From the IMG/VR virus record IMGVR_UViG_3300020474_000043, positions 1 through 38,333 of that record: a DNA stretch of 38,333 bases. One strand, given 5' to 3'. The notes below the pieces were generated by a model. The model did not search any database. It had not been told where the DNA came from and was given only the letters and a program-made list of their open reading frames with translations. Below are positions 29,852 to 38,268 of the stretch, piece after piece (within the stretch, counting starts at the first letter, position 1; the number at the start of each line of letters is the position of its first letter). Made by a program: the position numbers and the translations under genes. The DNA comes from a virus.

Positions 29852-31506
29852 GAAAAAAGAGAATTATATTTTGCACAGAGGCTACATTTCTAAACACTGG
29901 ATATTCTACTTATACTAGAGAAATATTAAATTATTTACATTCAACAAACAAGTATGAGCTAGCAGAGCTAGCCGCATATGCTCAAGATAATGATCCAAGA
30001 GCTGCTGGAATTCCTTGGAAGTTCTATGGCGTAATGCCTCCAGATGGAGCTAGTGAAGAAGAAAAAAGAGACTATAACTCTAACCCTGTAAAGCAATTTG
30101 GAGAACACGCTTTTGAAAGAGTCTGTTTAGATTTCCAACCAGACATAGTGTGCGATATTAGAGATTTTTGGATGCTAGACTTTGCAGAAAGGTCTCCTTA
30201 TAGAGACTTTTTTAAGTGGTGCATTATGCCCACTGTAGATGCTCGTCCTCAAGCACGACAATGGATAGCTACATATACTTCAGCAGATGCTTGTTTAAGT
30301 TACTCTAATTGGGCAGGAGAGGTTTTAAAGGATCAGTCTGGTGGTAAGATTAATTATATTGGCTCTGCACCTCCATCTGCTCATCCAGCTTATGAACCAA
30401 AAGATGGTTTGGCTATAAGAAAAATGTTTGACATAGATCCAAATGTAAAGATTATTGGAACTGTAATGCGAAACCAAAGAAGAAAATTATATCCAGATTT
30501 ATTTGAAGCTTTTAGATTATTTTTAGACCAATCTGAAAACCCAAATGAATACATGTTGTATTGTCATACAAGCTATCCAGACTTGGGATGGGAAATACCA
30601 GAACTTTTACAGCAGCATCAACTATCATCTCACGTTCTGTTTACTTATGTGTGTCGAGAAACTAAGAAACCGTTTCCTTCTCTGTTCAAGGGGGCTTCGT
30701 CTCAGTCTCCATACACTGGCAAGTGGGGATCTACGCTATCTAATGTAAAGAATGGTTTAGATTATCAAGATTTATCTACTATTATAAATTTGTTTGATCT
30801 TTACGTTCAATATGCTAACTGCGAAGGTTTTGGTCTACCGCAAGTAGAAGCTGCTGCCTGTGGAATTCCTGTTATGGCTACAGATTACTCAGCTATGGAA
30901 AGCGTAATTAGACAACTTGAAGGAACTCCAATTACCCCCAAGGCTTTGTATAAAGAATTAGAAACTGGATGTTTAAGGGCTGTGCCTGATAATAAATTAG
31001 CAGCTAAATTGTTTAAAGAATTTTTTGATTTACCGCAAGAAATAAGAAAACAACAAGGGTTTAAAACTAGAAATAATTTTACAGAACATTTCCAGTGGGA
31101 TAAATCTGGTAGAGTATGGGAAAGTTACTTTGACACGGTAGAAGTAAAACCATCCAGTGAAACTTGGATGTCCCCAGTAGACATACAAAGACCAGACCCC
31201 ATGCCTGAAGAATTACCTCCGAACGTTAGACATTCAGAATTAGCTAGATGGTTAATAACAAATGTCTTAAAAGAACCAAGTAAAATTGATTCGTTTATGG
31301 AGGCAAGGCTTTTAAGAGATTTGCTGTACGAGTGTTCTACGGCTACAACTGGCGGGATGTACTACAATGAGATGTCTGCAAGCTTTGACGGTAGAAATAC
31401 TAGACAGCAATTTGGAATCAAAGAAGCTTACAATAATATGGCAGCGCTGCGTAATAGAAAAAATTATTGGGAACAAAAAAGAGCGGAGGCTTTTGGATTA
31501 AGATGA
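29848..31506 (+). CDS. Large GT-B glycosyltransferase (GT4-like)
   Basis: A 552-residue protein. The N-terminal half has the Gly/Thr/Tyr loop FLNTGYSTYTREIL expected in the first GT-B Rossmann domain. The second half has IIGTVMRNQRRKLYPDLFEA as the start of the donor domain and NCEGFGLPQVEAAACGIPVM, which carries a perfect E-x7-E motif. The C-terminal 120 residues, starting near RPDPMPEEL, are an extra helical extension not found in small GT4 enzymes. It transfers sugars from an NDP-sugar in the cytoplasm. It leads the glycan cluster. The ATG overlaps the SSB-like gene. Donor and acceptor are unknown. Confidence 0.86.
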   Translation: MRKKRIIFCTEATFLNTGYSTYTREILNYLHSTNKYELAELAAYAQDNDPRAAGIPWKFYGVMPPDGASEEEKRDYNSNPVKQFGEHAFERVCLDFQPDIVCDIRDFWMLDFAERSPYRDFFKWCIMPTVDARPQARQWIATYTSADACLSYSNWAGEVLKDQSGGKINYIGSAPPSAHPAYEPKDGLAIRKMFDIDPNVKIIGTVMRNQRRKLYPDLFEAFRLFLDQSENPNEYMLYCHTSYPDLGWEIPELLQQHQLSSHVLFTYVCRETKKPFPSLFKGASSQSPYTGKWGSTLSNVKNGLDYQDLSTIINLFDLYVQYANCEGFGLPQVEAAACGIPVMATDYSAMESVIRQLEGTPITPKALYKELETGCLRAVPDNKLAAKLFKEFFDLPQEIRKQQGFKTRNNFTEHFQWDKSGRVWESYFDTVEVKPSSETWMSPVDIQRPDPMPEELPPNVRHSELARWLITNVLKEPSKIDSFMEARLLRDLLYECSTATTGGMYYNEMSASFDGRNTRQQFGIKEAYNNMAALRNRKNYWEQKRAEAFGLR

Positions 31507-32618
31507 AAGTATTATTCATAGGACATTACAGAGAAGGTGGTGGTTGGGCAAAAGCTTCAATAGATTTTATTCAAGCTTTAGATTCTATAGGTATAGATAT
31601 TGTTTGCAGAAATGTTTCTTTAACAAACAAGTACGTAGATATTCCACAGCGGGTTATAGAGCTAGAAAATAAATCTTTAGATAATGTAGATTATTGTATA
31701 CAACATGTATTGCCACACCACTTGGTTTCTACAGCTAAATTTAAGAAAAACATAGCGTATTTTGAATATGAAACGAACAATATGAAACAAAATGAGTGGA
31801 CAAATAATTTACATTTAGTAGATGAAGTTTGGGTTGCTAATAAAACTTTGCATAAGGTGGTAAGCGAAGCTGGTATAAAAAATTGCAAAATTGTTCCGCA
31901 CTGTTTTGACATATCAACATACTCTAAAGAGTATGAAAAAATTAACTTACAAGACATGAAAGATAAATTTATATTCTACTACATTGGAGACTATAATAGC
32001 AGAAAGAATATAGACTCTATAATTAGATGCTTTCACAGCGAATTTTGTAACGACGAAAAAGTAGCTTTGCTAGTAAAGATTAATAAGTTTGGCACTACTA
32101 AAGAACAACTTAGAAAAATATATACAGATAACTCTACACATATAAAGCAAATCATAAGAACTAAACCAAGTCTAGAAAGGTGTTGTTCAGAAATAGTTAT
32201 AACTGAAGATTTAACGTCAGATCAAATTAATTCTATACACCAAAGATGTGATTGCTTTATTACTATTTCGCATGGAGAAGCGTGGTCTATACCAGCTTTT
32301 GACGCAATGGCTTTTGGTAATACTCCGATATGTAGTAATGAAGGCGGTCCTAAAGATTTTATAGATGCTTCTGATGTAAACACTGGATCTTTAATCGACG
32401 GTATTTATAATGTATGCAACTGTCCAGACGCTGCATTTCCTCACATTTTTACTGGTAGAGAAGAATGGTTTGAGCCTAGCGAATCAGAAACTAAAAAACA
32501 AATGAGGTACTATTACGAGAACAGAGGTAATATTAATCGCGCAGCTGGTTTAGAACGCGCCAAACAATTTAGTTATGAGAACATTGCTAACAAAATAAAG
32601 GACTACTTAAGTGAATAG
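31503..32618 (+). CDS. GT-B glycosyltransferase-like protein with E-x7-D motif
   Basis: ATG 31503 overlaps the preceding stop as ATGA. The 371-residue protein has GHYREGGGWAKASIDFIQAL as the first GT-B strand and loop, IVPHCFDISTY between domains, and FYYIGDYNSRKNIDSIIRCF at the start of the C-terminal domain. The donor-site segment is SHGEAWSIPAFDAMAFGNTP, in which the second Glu of the E-x7-E motif is Asp. This may still be active but would alter donor binding. It is co-translated with its neighbours. Substrate unknown; a cytoplasmic glycosyltransferase is the best reading. Confidence 0.8.
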   Translation: MKVLFIGHYREGGGWAKASIDFIQALDSIGIDIVCRNVSLTNKYVDIPQRVIELENKSLDNVDYCIQHVLPHHLVSTAKFKKNIAYFEYETNNMKQNEWTNNLHLVDEVWVANKTLHKVVSEAGIKNCKIVPHCFDISTYSKEYEKINLQDMKDKFIFYYIGDYNSRKNIDSIIRCFHSEFCNDEKVALLVKINKFGTTKEQLRKIYTDNSTHIKQIIRTKPSLERCCSEIVITEDLTSDQINSIHQRCDCFITISHGEAWSIPAFDAMAFGNTPICSNEGGPKDFIDASDVNTGSLIDGIYNVCNCPDAAFPHIFTGREEWFEPSESETKKQMRYYYENRGNINRAAGLERAKQFSYENIANKIKDYLSE

Positions 32619-33600
32619 TGTACAAAAAATTATTGAATCCTGCAATTCAGACAAAAAGGAAAAATATAATATTCTTACTTTTCCTACTCACGAAAGATAT
32701 GAAACTCAACTGTGTAAAACTGGGCATAATTTTTATTCTTTTAGTTTAGATAATAACAAAACTTGGAATAAAGAGCAGGCAAAAGTTCCAGAGAATTATT
32801 ATATATTGCCCAAAAACCAAATGGTTGGTTTTATAGAATATGATTTTATGTTAATTCAAAGTAAATACTGGCAATACCAAGTAGCTATGGATATTTTAAA
32901 GAAATTTCCTATGAAGGTCATTGTTTTAGAACACACTTTGCCAACACCACAAACTATTAAGCCAGAGCATATAGAGCAAATGAAAAAGATGGTTGGCAAC
33001 AAAAATGTATTTATATCAGATTTTTCTAGACAGCAATGGGGAATTTTAGAAAACTCTAAAGTCATTCATCACGGACTTGACACTAATGTGTTTTGCCAGA
33101 AAGAAGTCGAAAAAGAAGATTATGTTTTAACAGTAGCCAATAAGTTTAAAGAAAGAGATTATTGTTTAAATTACTCTGGCTGGGAAAGAGTTACGCGAGG
33201 AATAAAAACAAAGTTAGTAGGAGAAGGAAACGGAGAAGGTACAAAAAATTGTAAAGATGTAAATGAATTGGTAGAAGAGTATAATAAATGTTCTGTTTAT
33301 TTAAATACTACCACTCTTAGTCCAATACCAATGTCATTACTGGAAGCTATGAGTTGTGGATGTGCAATTGTTTCAACCTCAACCTGCATGATTCCAGAAG
33401 TAATAGATAATGGAAAAAATGGATACATATCTAATGACGAAGAAGAATTAAAAATGTATGTGCAGACTCTTTTAAAAGACCAAGATCTAAGGAAGAACTT
33501 GGGAGAAAACGCTAGGAAAACAATTAAAGAATTATTTTCAGAGGAACAATTTATTAAAAACTGGAACGAAACTTTTGATGAAATTTATGAGGCTAGATAA
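32611..33600 (+). CDS. GT-B glycosyltransferase-like protein with atypical donor motif
   Basis: The GTG start at 32611 follows AAGGA (32598-32602) and overlaps the previous stop by eight bases. The 329-residue protein has the inter-domain VIHHGLDTNVF motif, VLTVANKFKERDYCL and GIKTKLVGEGNGEG of a GT4-like fold. The donor block NTTTLSPIPMSLLEAMSCGC lacks the first Glu of the E-x7-E motif but keeps the second. The region IPEVIDNGKNGYISND and a C-terminal helix match the family ending. It may use a different donor or depend on its neighbours for activity. Confidence 0.8.
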   Translation: MNSVQKIIESCNSDKKEKYNILTFPTHERYETQLCKTGHNFYSFSLDNNKTWNKEQAKVPENYYILPKNQMVGFIEYDFMLIQSKYWQYQVAMDILKKFPMKVIVLEHTLPTPQTIKPEHIEQMKKMVGNKNVFISDFSRQQWGILENSKVIHHGLDTNVFCQKEVEKEDYVLTVANKFKERDYCLNYSGWERVTRGIKTKLVGEGNGEGTKNCKDVNELVEEYNKCSVYLNTTTLSPIPMSLLEAMSCGCAIVSTSTCMIPEVIDNGKNGYISNDEEELKMYVQTLLKDQDLRKNLGENARKTIKELFSEEQFIKNWNETFDEIYEAR

Positions 33601-33602
33601 AA

Positions 33603-34025
33603 ATGAAAATACAAATATGTTATGAAAATACAGGCGGTATTGAGGGGTTTGAAGTCATTGAAACAAAATATGGATTAGCTGGATTACAAGAAGTGACTGA
33701 CCACTCATCAGAAGAAATATACATTACAGAGTGTATTGACAGAATGGAGTATGAAGAATCATTAAAAGTACTTTCACTTGCTGTCCAGAAACTAAGATTA
33801 AATGGTAAGCTTTCAGTAAATGGCACTGATTTAAGATCTTGTTGTACGCTTTTTGTAAATGATAGCATAGATTCAAAACAATTCAGCTCAGTAATTAAAG
33901 ACGTAAACTCTTTACAAAATTGCTGTGAAGTAGAAAAAATTCTAAAATCTCTTGGAGTATTGATTGATACGTCAGTAATCAAAGGAACAACATATGAAAT
34001 CAAAGCCATCAGACAAAATGGTTGA
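33603..34025 (+). CDS. Truncated SAM-methyltransferase-like protein
   Basis: A 140-residue protein whose middle part (EEIYITECIDRMEYEESLKV, then LAVQKLRLNGKLSVNG) matches the second half of class I methyltransferases, where EIYxxxxLEHxxxEExxxVL and LKPGGxLxIxxxD are usual. The N-terminal motif I (ExGxGxG), needed to bind S-adenosylmethionine, is missing; only about 30 residues precede the matching region. The catalytic-looking D/E positions of motif IV are also changed. It is probably a non-catalytic or partner-dependent relative, or a remnant. It lies inside the glycan cluster and its end overlaps the next gene by 32 bases. Confidence 0.6.
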   Translation: MKIQICYENTGGIEGFEVIETKYGLAGLQEVTDHSSEEIYITECIDRMEYEESLKVLSLAVQKLRLNGKLSVNGTDLRSCCTLFVNDSIDSKQFSSVIKDVNSLQNCCEVEKILKSLGVLIDTSVIKGTTYEIKAIRQNG

Positions 34026-34734
34026 AACTTCTTGCAAAGAATGCATATTTGCAGTCTACGAAAATGATACGCAAGTGGGATGTTTTGCAAACAGAATAGA
34101 AAAATTTAAAGAAGCAAAAGAAATCATAGAAGCTTACGATGATGAAAAAGAATTTTACGTAGTTGGTAGACTTTGTAACTTGTATAGAAATCAAAAAAAG
34201 CATGAAGATTTAAATCAAGAATTATTAATTGCAAACGAGCAATCCTCTCTATCTTTTGACTTGTTTATAGAGTGTTCTGACATTTCAAATCTAGATCAAG
34301 AATCAATACTGAAATTATTAAATTACAAGGGTAAGTTTGATATTCGACTAATACATAAATCGAGCAACGATCTACATGAAAAATATAAAATTCTAGATTT
34401 TTCCAGAAAAATTATTAGTAAGTTTAATATAGACTGCCCCGTAACTCAATACATGGATTTCAACACAACGATGCACTCTATACTTTTAAAAACAAGAAAG
34501 TCTTTCCATGTTATTTTAGACGCAGTAAAAAATGAAAATGTTCTAGAAAAAGTAAATAACTTAATTAATAATGAAATGGTAAAAGCAGTCGTAGTAGAAT
34601 CCGACCAAGAATTGTTCATCTCTAACCTAGCTTATAAGGTTCAAAGTTTTAACGATGAAAACGCAGAATACGCTGAAAATATTGACAATATAATTAAATT
34701 CTCCAAAGAAAAAGAATTGTATTCATGTCTGTGA
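33994..34734 (+). CDS. Cys-rich N-terminal motif protein of the glycan cluster
   Basis: A 246-residue protein. The first 70 residues carry C-x2-C (SCKECIFAVY), then QVGCFANRIEKF and VVGRLCNLYRNQ, four Cys arranged C-x2-C, GC and C. This pattern suggests a small zinc or Fe-S site. The remaining 170 residues have alternating strands and helices (LSFDLFIECSDISNL, KSFHVILDAVKNENVL, MVKAVVVESDQELF), similar in outline to GT-A glycosyltransferases but without a clear DxD. It overlaps both neighbours. It is most likely a glycan-cluster enzyme or accessory, exact role unknown. Confidence 0.58.
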   Translation: MKSKPSDKMVETSCKECIFAVYENDTQVGCFANRIEKFKEAKEIIEAYDDEKEFYVVGRLCNLYRNQKKHEDLNQELLIANEQSSLSFDLFIECSDISNLDQESILKLLNYKGKFDIRLIHKSSNDLHEKYKILDFSRKIISKFNIDCPVTQYMDFNTTMHSILLKTRKSFHVILDAVKNENVLEKVNNLINNEMVKAVVVESDQELFISNLAYKVQSFNDENAEYAENIDNIIKFSKEKELYSCL

Positions 34735-35468
34735 AAAAACAATGTATAACATCGCCCAGATCTAAAAAAACTACAAATGATTCTTTAATCACGATAGTTT
34801 TTCTTTGTGACAGTCCCGGCTATAGAATGAAATCGTATGGAGCAATACCTTTAATACCTTTTAAAACAAAAAAATTGATTGACATCCAAATTAACGCAAT
34901 CAAAGGTGTGTTTAAAAATTTTGAAATAGTCCTGTGCGTTGGTTATGATTCTGACAGAGTTTGCAAATATGTTAAAAATAAATACAGAAATATTAATATT
35001 AGGATTATAGAAAATCAAATATTTGATAAATCAAACTCTTGCGAAAGCGTAAGGCTATGCTTAAATAATATAAATAACGAGAAAGTTATTATATGTGATG
35101 GCAGTTTAATAATAGACCCTAAAACATTTAGGTCTTTAAACGGTGGTCAAAGTTCGTATGTAATGACAGAAATAGACAAGAACGACGATCTTGAGATTGG
35201 AGTAAACACTGGATCTAAAAACTTTGCAGAACATTTTGGCTTTGGAGCATATTATACTTGGTCTGAAATTATTTTTTTAAACAACTACGAAACCATAGAA
35301 TATTTAAGAAAGATAATATCTAATGATAACTACAAGCAAAGATTTTTATTTGAAGCGTTTAATGAATTAATTAAAACAAAACATAATATAGAAGTTGTGC
35401 AAAATATGCACCCTGTACAGAAAATTAATAATGTAAAAACTTATCACAGACTGAGAGATTGTTTATGA
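34725..35468 (+). CDS. Nucleotidyltransferase-like protein
   Basis: A 247-residue protein with the NTP-transferase/GT-A first strand and loop (VFLCDSPGYRMKSYGAIPLI), then KKLIDIQINAIKGVFKNFEI, IVLCVGYDSDRV, and IRIIENQIFDKSNSCESVRL. It then has an IICDGSLIIDP strand at the metal site. The order fits sugar-1-phosphate nucleotidyltransferases, which make NDP-sugars, though the Gly-rich GGxGxRL loop is altered to DSPGYRMKSYG. It may supply or modify the nucleotide-sugar used by neighbouring glycosyltransferases. It overlaps the previous gene by ten bases and the next by four. Confidence 0.65.
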   Translation: MSVKKQCITSPRSKKTTNDSLITIVFLCDSPGYRMKSYGAIPLIPFKTKKLIDIQINAIKGVFKNFEIVLCVGYDSDRVCKYVKNKYRNINIRIIENQIFDKSNSCESVRLCLNNINNEKVIICDGSLIIDPKTFRSLNGGQSSYVMTEIDKNDDLEIGVNTGSKNFAEHFGFGAYYTWSEIIFLNNYETIEYLRKIISNDNYKQRFLFEAFNELIKTKHNIEVVQNMHPVQKINNVKTYHRLRDCL

Positions 35469-36295
35469 AAATACTAATTGATAATTACTCTGACTACAGC
35501 AATAGTCAATCATTATACTTAAACGAAGGTTTTAAAAACTTTGGTCACGAGTCTCATGTTTTTGATGTAGCTAGTAATAGCATTTTTGATGTATGTGACA
35601 CTATTAATCCAGACATTTTAATAATTTCTGCGAACAGGATAAATAAAGGTGTTATTGAGTACCTACAGCAATCTAATTTAAAGTTAATAATTAATATAGA
35701 CAACTTAGATTTAGATAATACAAAACAACTTACATCATTCTTAAAGGAAGCTAAAGTGGGAGTGGCTTTTCTTTTTACGTCAGAAGAAAGCTTTCCAAAG
35801 AATGTTGACGGTTTCAACGTGGTCAAAGTTTATCACGCAGCAGATGTAAACCAAATAGAAAACTTACATTTCAATTACAATGTAGGCAAAGCTATAATCA
35901 TAGATAAAACACATGAAAATATAGGTTATGAAGGTAGCTTTCACGTAATCGGAATCGGAGACAAGGTAAAGAAAGAAAACGTAGACATATTCCTACCATC
36001 AATATCATTAAGATCTTTATTTACAAAGTATAATGAAATTATTTTCAAGGATTTACAGAAAATAAATCAAACATTTCTAAATGCGATTTGTAGTGGTGTG
36101 CCAACATACTATGATAATGAAGATAGTAATAAGATACAAGAAACATTAAATAAAATGCTTAAGGAAGAATTTAATATAAACTATAGAAATGAAAACAAAA
36201 TTACCGATTTTAAAAACATTGCAAGCGTTGTAAAAGAAAATCACACGGGAAATAATAGGGCTAAAACAATCTTGTCACAGATAAAAGGAGCATAG
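35465..36295 (+). CDS. GT-B-like protein of the glycan cluster
   Basis: ATG 35465 overlaps the preceding stop as ATGA. The 277-residue (approximately) protein opens with KILIDNYSDYSNSQSLYLNE, has INPDILIISANRINKGV and LIINIDNLDLD strands as in the first domain of CgeB/GT-B proteins, and near the C-terminus an INQTFLNAICSGVPTYYDNE region that resembles the donor-domain helix. No E-x7-E motif is present. It may be a degenerate or unusual glycosyltransferase. There is no membrane segment. Its stop is adjacent to the next start. Confidence 0.55.
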   Translation: MKILIDNYSDYSNSQSLYLNEGFKNFGHESHVFDVASNSIFDVCDTINPDILIISANRINKGVIEYLQQSNLKLIINIDNLDLDNTKQLTSFLKEAKVGVAFLFTSEESFPKNVDGFNVVKVYHAADVNQIENLHFNYNVGKAIIIDKTHENIGYEGSFHVIGIGDKVKKENVDIFLPSISLRSLFTKYNEIIFKDLQKINQTFLNAICSGVPTYYDNEDSNKIQETLNKMLKEEFNINYRNENKITDFKNIASVVKENHTGNNRAKTILSQIKGA

Positions 36296-36745
36296 ATGTT
36301 AAATTTAGGTATTTATTTAGAGCGGCTTGATAGTCCACTAATGCCTCTTATTTCTCAAGAAATTAATAGGGCTAAATCAGCAAACTTACTAAAGGATGTT
36401 AGTATTTTCTATGACGACATTGGGCCAGTTAATTTGCCAGTTAATGCTGGATTTTTTAATGCTACTGACTTATGGAATTTTACAGGAAGTCTACTAGTAT
36501 TTAGCTTGCCCTCACTAGAAAAATCAATAAAATATATAAACAATTATAAACAGTATTATTGCTTTGGCTGGTATAACTATAATGTTTTAAAAATGCTAGA
36601 ATTATTAAGCACAGAAAACATACCTACAATTGCTAATAGCCAAGATAGTTATAAGAACTTTTATAGATTAACAAGTAAAACTCCAATTAATGTAAACAAA
36701 GAATTGGTTGGAGTAGTAGATACCGTCTTAGGAAATGAATCATGA
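36296..36745 (+). CDS. Hypothetical protein of the glycan cluster (149 aa)
   Basis: A 149-residue protein. It begins with NLGIYLERLDSPLMPLISQE, and has VSIFYDDIGPVNLPVNAGFF and GSLLVFSLPSLEKSIKYINN strands with helices, and a C-terminal SKTPINVNKELVGVVDTVL. This outline resembles small GT-B-associated or formyl/acyltransferase-like Rossmann modules, but no motif is convincing. Aromatic residues are frequent in the middle (YKQYYCFGWYNYNV). AAAGGAG precedes the start. It overlaps the endonuclease-like gene by four bases, so it is the last gene of the glycan block. Confidence 0.52.
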   Translation: MLNLGIYLERLDSPLMPLISQEINRAKSANLLKDVSIFYDDIGPVNLPVNAGFFNATDLWNFTGSLLVFSLPSLEKSIKYINNYKQYYCFGWYNYNVLKMLELLSTENIPTIANSQDSYKNFYRLTSKTPINVNKELVGVVDTVLGNES

Positions 36746-37506
36746 ATGAAAATCAAATAGTTAAATCTTATAATGCTGGTAAAAGCACATATGAGATTGC
36801 TGAAGAGCATAATACTTATCCAAACAAGATTAGAAGAGTCTTGATAAAACATGGCGTTCAAATAAAATCTAAAAGTGATGCACAAAAAAATGCACTCAAA
36901 AAAGGTGTTGCTAGAATACCCACAGAAGGAACAAAAAGATCTAAGTCTGAACGTTTAAAAATTAGTCAAAGCTTAGTCAAAAGATGGGCTAGTATGGGTG
37001 AGGAAGAATATCAAAGGTATGTACAGCAAGCAAAGGAACGATGGGTAAATATGAGCGAAGCTGACAAAAAAAGAATGTCGTCGCTCGCAACTCAAGCTAT
37101 ACAAAAGGCGGGTAGAGAAGGCTCTAAACTAGAAAAAAACTTAAAATATGAATTAACTAAGTCTGGATTTGTGGTAGAGATACATAAGAAAAATCTAATA
37201 CCAAATGAAAATCTAGAAATAGATATGTATCTACCTAAACTTAAAACTATTATTGAGATTGACGGGCCATCTCATTTCCTACCCATTTGGGGGGAGGATA
37301 AACTACAAAAACAAATAAAAGCAGATGAAAATAAAACAGGGTTGATTTTAGGCAAAGGCTTTGCTATAATTAGGGTAAAGAACCTTTCTGATTCTCTGTC
37401 ACTGTCAGGGCAAGAAAAGTTGAAAGATAAATTGATAGATTTGCTACAAGGAATTGCTACTAAATTCCCTCAGAAATCCAAACGTTACATTGAAATCGAG
37501 GTATAA
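36742..37506 (+). CDS. HTH plus Vsr-like endonuclease, homing-endonuclease candidate
   Basis: A 254-residue protein. The first 45 residues form a helix-turn-helix (GKSTYEIAEEHNTYPNKIRR). A segment near residues 65-76 (KRSKSERLKISQSLVKRW) resembles a NUMOD3 DNA-binding motif. From about residue 127 there is a nuclease-like fold: a helix (KLEKNLKYELTKSGF), LEIDMYLPKLKTIIEIDGPS followed by His, and a final GFAIIRVKNLS strand. This matches Vsr-like and the I-Bth0305I type of homing endonuclease, with D, E, D and H at the likely active positions. It could cut a specific phage site and promote its own spread. It sits at the end of the glycan cluster, as a mobile gene might. Confidence 0.68.
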   Translation: MNENQIVKSYNAGKSTYEIAEEHNTYPNKIRRVLIKHGVQIKSKSDAQKNALKKGVARIPTEGTKRSKSERLKISQSLVKRWASMGEEEYQRYVQQAKERWVNMSEADKKRMSSLATQAIQKAGREGSKLEKNLKYELTKSGFVVEIHKKNLIPNENLEIDMYLPKLKTIIEIDGPSHFLPIWGEDKLQKQIKADENKTGLILGKGFAIIRVKNLSDSLSLSGQEKLKDKLIDLLQGIATKFPQKSKRYIEIEV

Positions 37507-37509
37507 ATA

Positions 37510-38268
37510 ATGACTGAAGATAACATCTTTGAAGGAGTAGAAGAATTGAGTACACCATCAAACACAGATACGTCTGTAAAAAATGTAGTTTCATCAGATG
37601 CGCCATCTATGCTGTCACCTGAGTGGCACGATTACGCTATGACGCTATTTGAAGAAGATGAGCTAATGAATGGACATCCCCTTGTAACGGGCCTTAGAAG
37701 AGTATCTGAGCTTGTTCTGGGACCGATGACATTTAGTGGTCCCACTTGGGTAAAACCTACAGATCGTGATGATCATCACGGTAGAGCTACTGTTATATTT
37801 ACCATAGAATTTGCAAATGGATTAAAATGTTCAGAAGTTGCAGATTCTTGGGAAGGGAATACAGATGACATGTTTTGTGCATTTGCTGTAGCAATTGCTA
37901 GCACTAGAGCAGAGGCTAGAGCCTTGCGTAAAGTCCTGAAAATTAAGGGCGTAGCAGCAGAAGAACTAACCAAGAAAGATACAGCGAAGATTGTACGAGA
38001 TCTTTCTAAGCAAAACAGTAGTAGCGGTGGAGATTATGACGACTCTGGAAGAATGAGTGACGCTCAGTACAATTTTATTGACGTAAAATGTAAACAACTA
38101 AATGTAGATGGAGGAAAGATATTCAAGGATATGTTTAAAGTAGATCAGAATCGCAAGATCTCAAAGAAGGTAGCTAGCGATATTATTGATGTTCTTAATG
38201 GATACCAAAAAGACAAGAGTACAATTCCTAGTGAATTAAAAGGTTATAACCAAGAATGGAGAAATTAA
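37510..38268 (+). CDS. Possible single-strand annealing protein (Rad52-like pattern)
   Basis: A 252-residue protein with an N-terminal acidic tail, then PLVTGLRRVSELVLGPMTFS, an edge of beta strands (ATVIFTIEFANGLKCSEVAD) and a long helix (AIASTRAEARALRKVLKIKG). The order of beta strands, a short turn (SWEGNTDD) and a helix rich in Ala and Arg resembles Rad52-type annealing proteins, where a strand is followed by a DGxGxGxG loop and an AxxxAxxDALKRAL helix. A Gly/Ser-rich linker and a C-terminal helical domain (SDAQYNFIDVKCKQLN) follow. If correct, it would anneal complementary strands. The similarity is weak, so this is a hypothesis. Start follows GAGG (37499-37502). Confidence 0.4.
   Translation: MTEDNIFEGVEELSTPSNTDTSVKNVVSSDAPSMLSPEWHDYAMTLFEEDELMNGHPLVTGLRRVSELVLGPMTFSGPTWVKPTDRDDHHGRATVIFTIEFANGLKCSEVADSWEGNTDDMFCAFAVAIASTRAEARALRKVLKIKGVAAEELTKKDTAKIVRDLSKQNSSSGGDYDDSGRMSDAQYNFIDVKCKQLNVDGGKIFKDMFKVDQNRKISKKVASDIIDVLNGYQKDKSTIPSELKGYNQEWRN

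Noticed and set aside
33620-34090. A 156-codon frame on the - strand
   Set aside because: It lies wholly opposite two well-supported + strand genes, begins without a ribosome binding site, and its codon pattern is the mirror of the + strand genes. All other - strand frames were rejected for the same reason.
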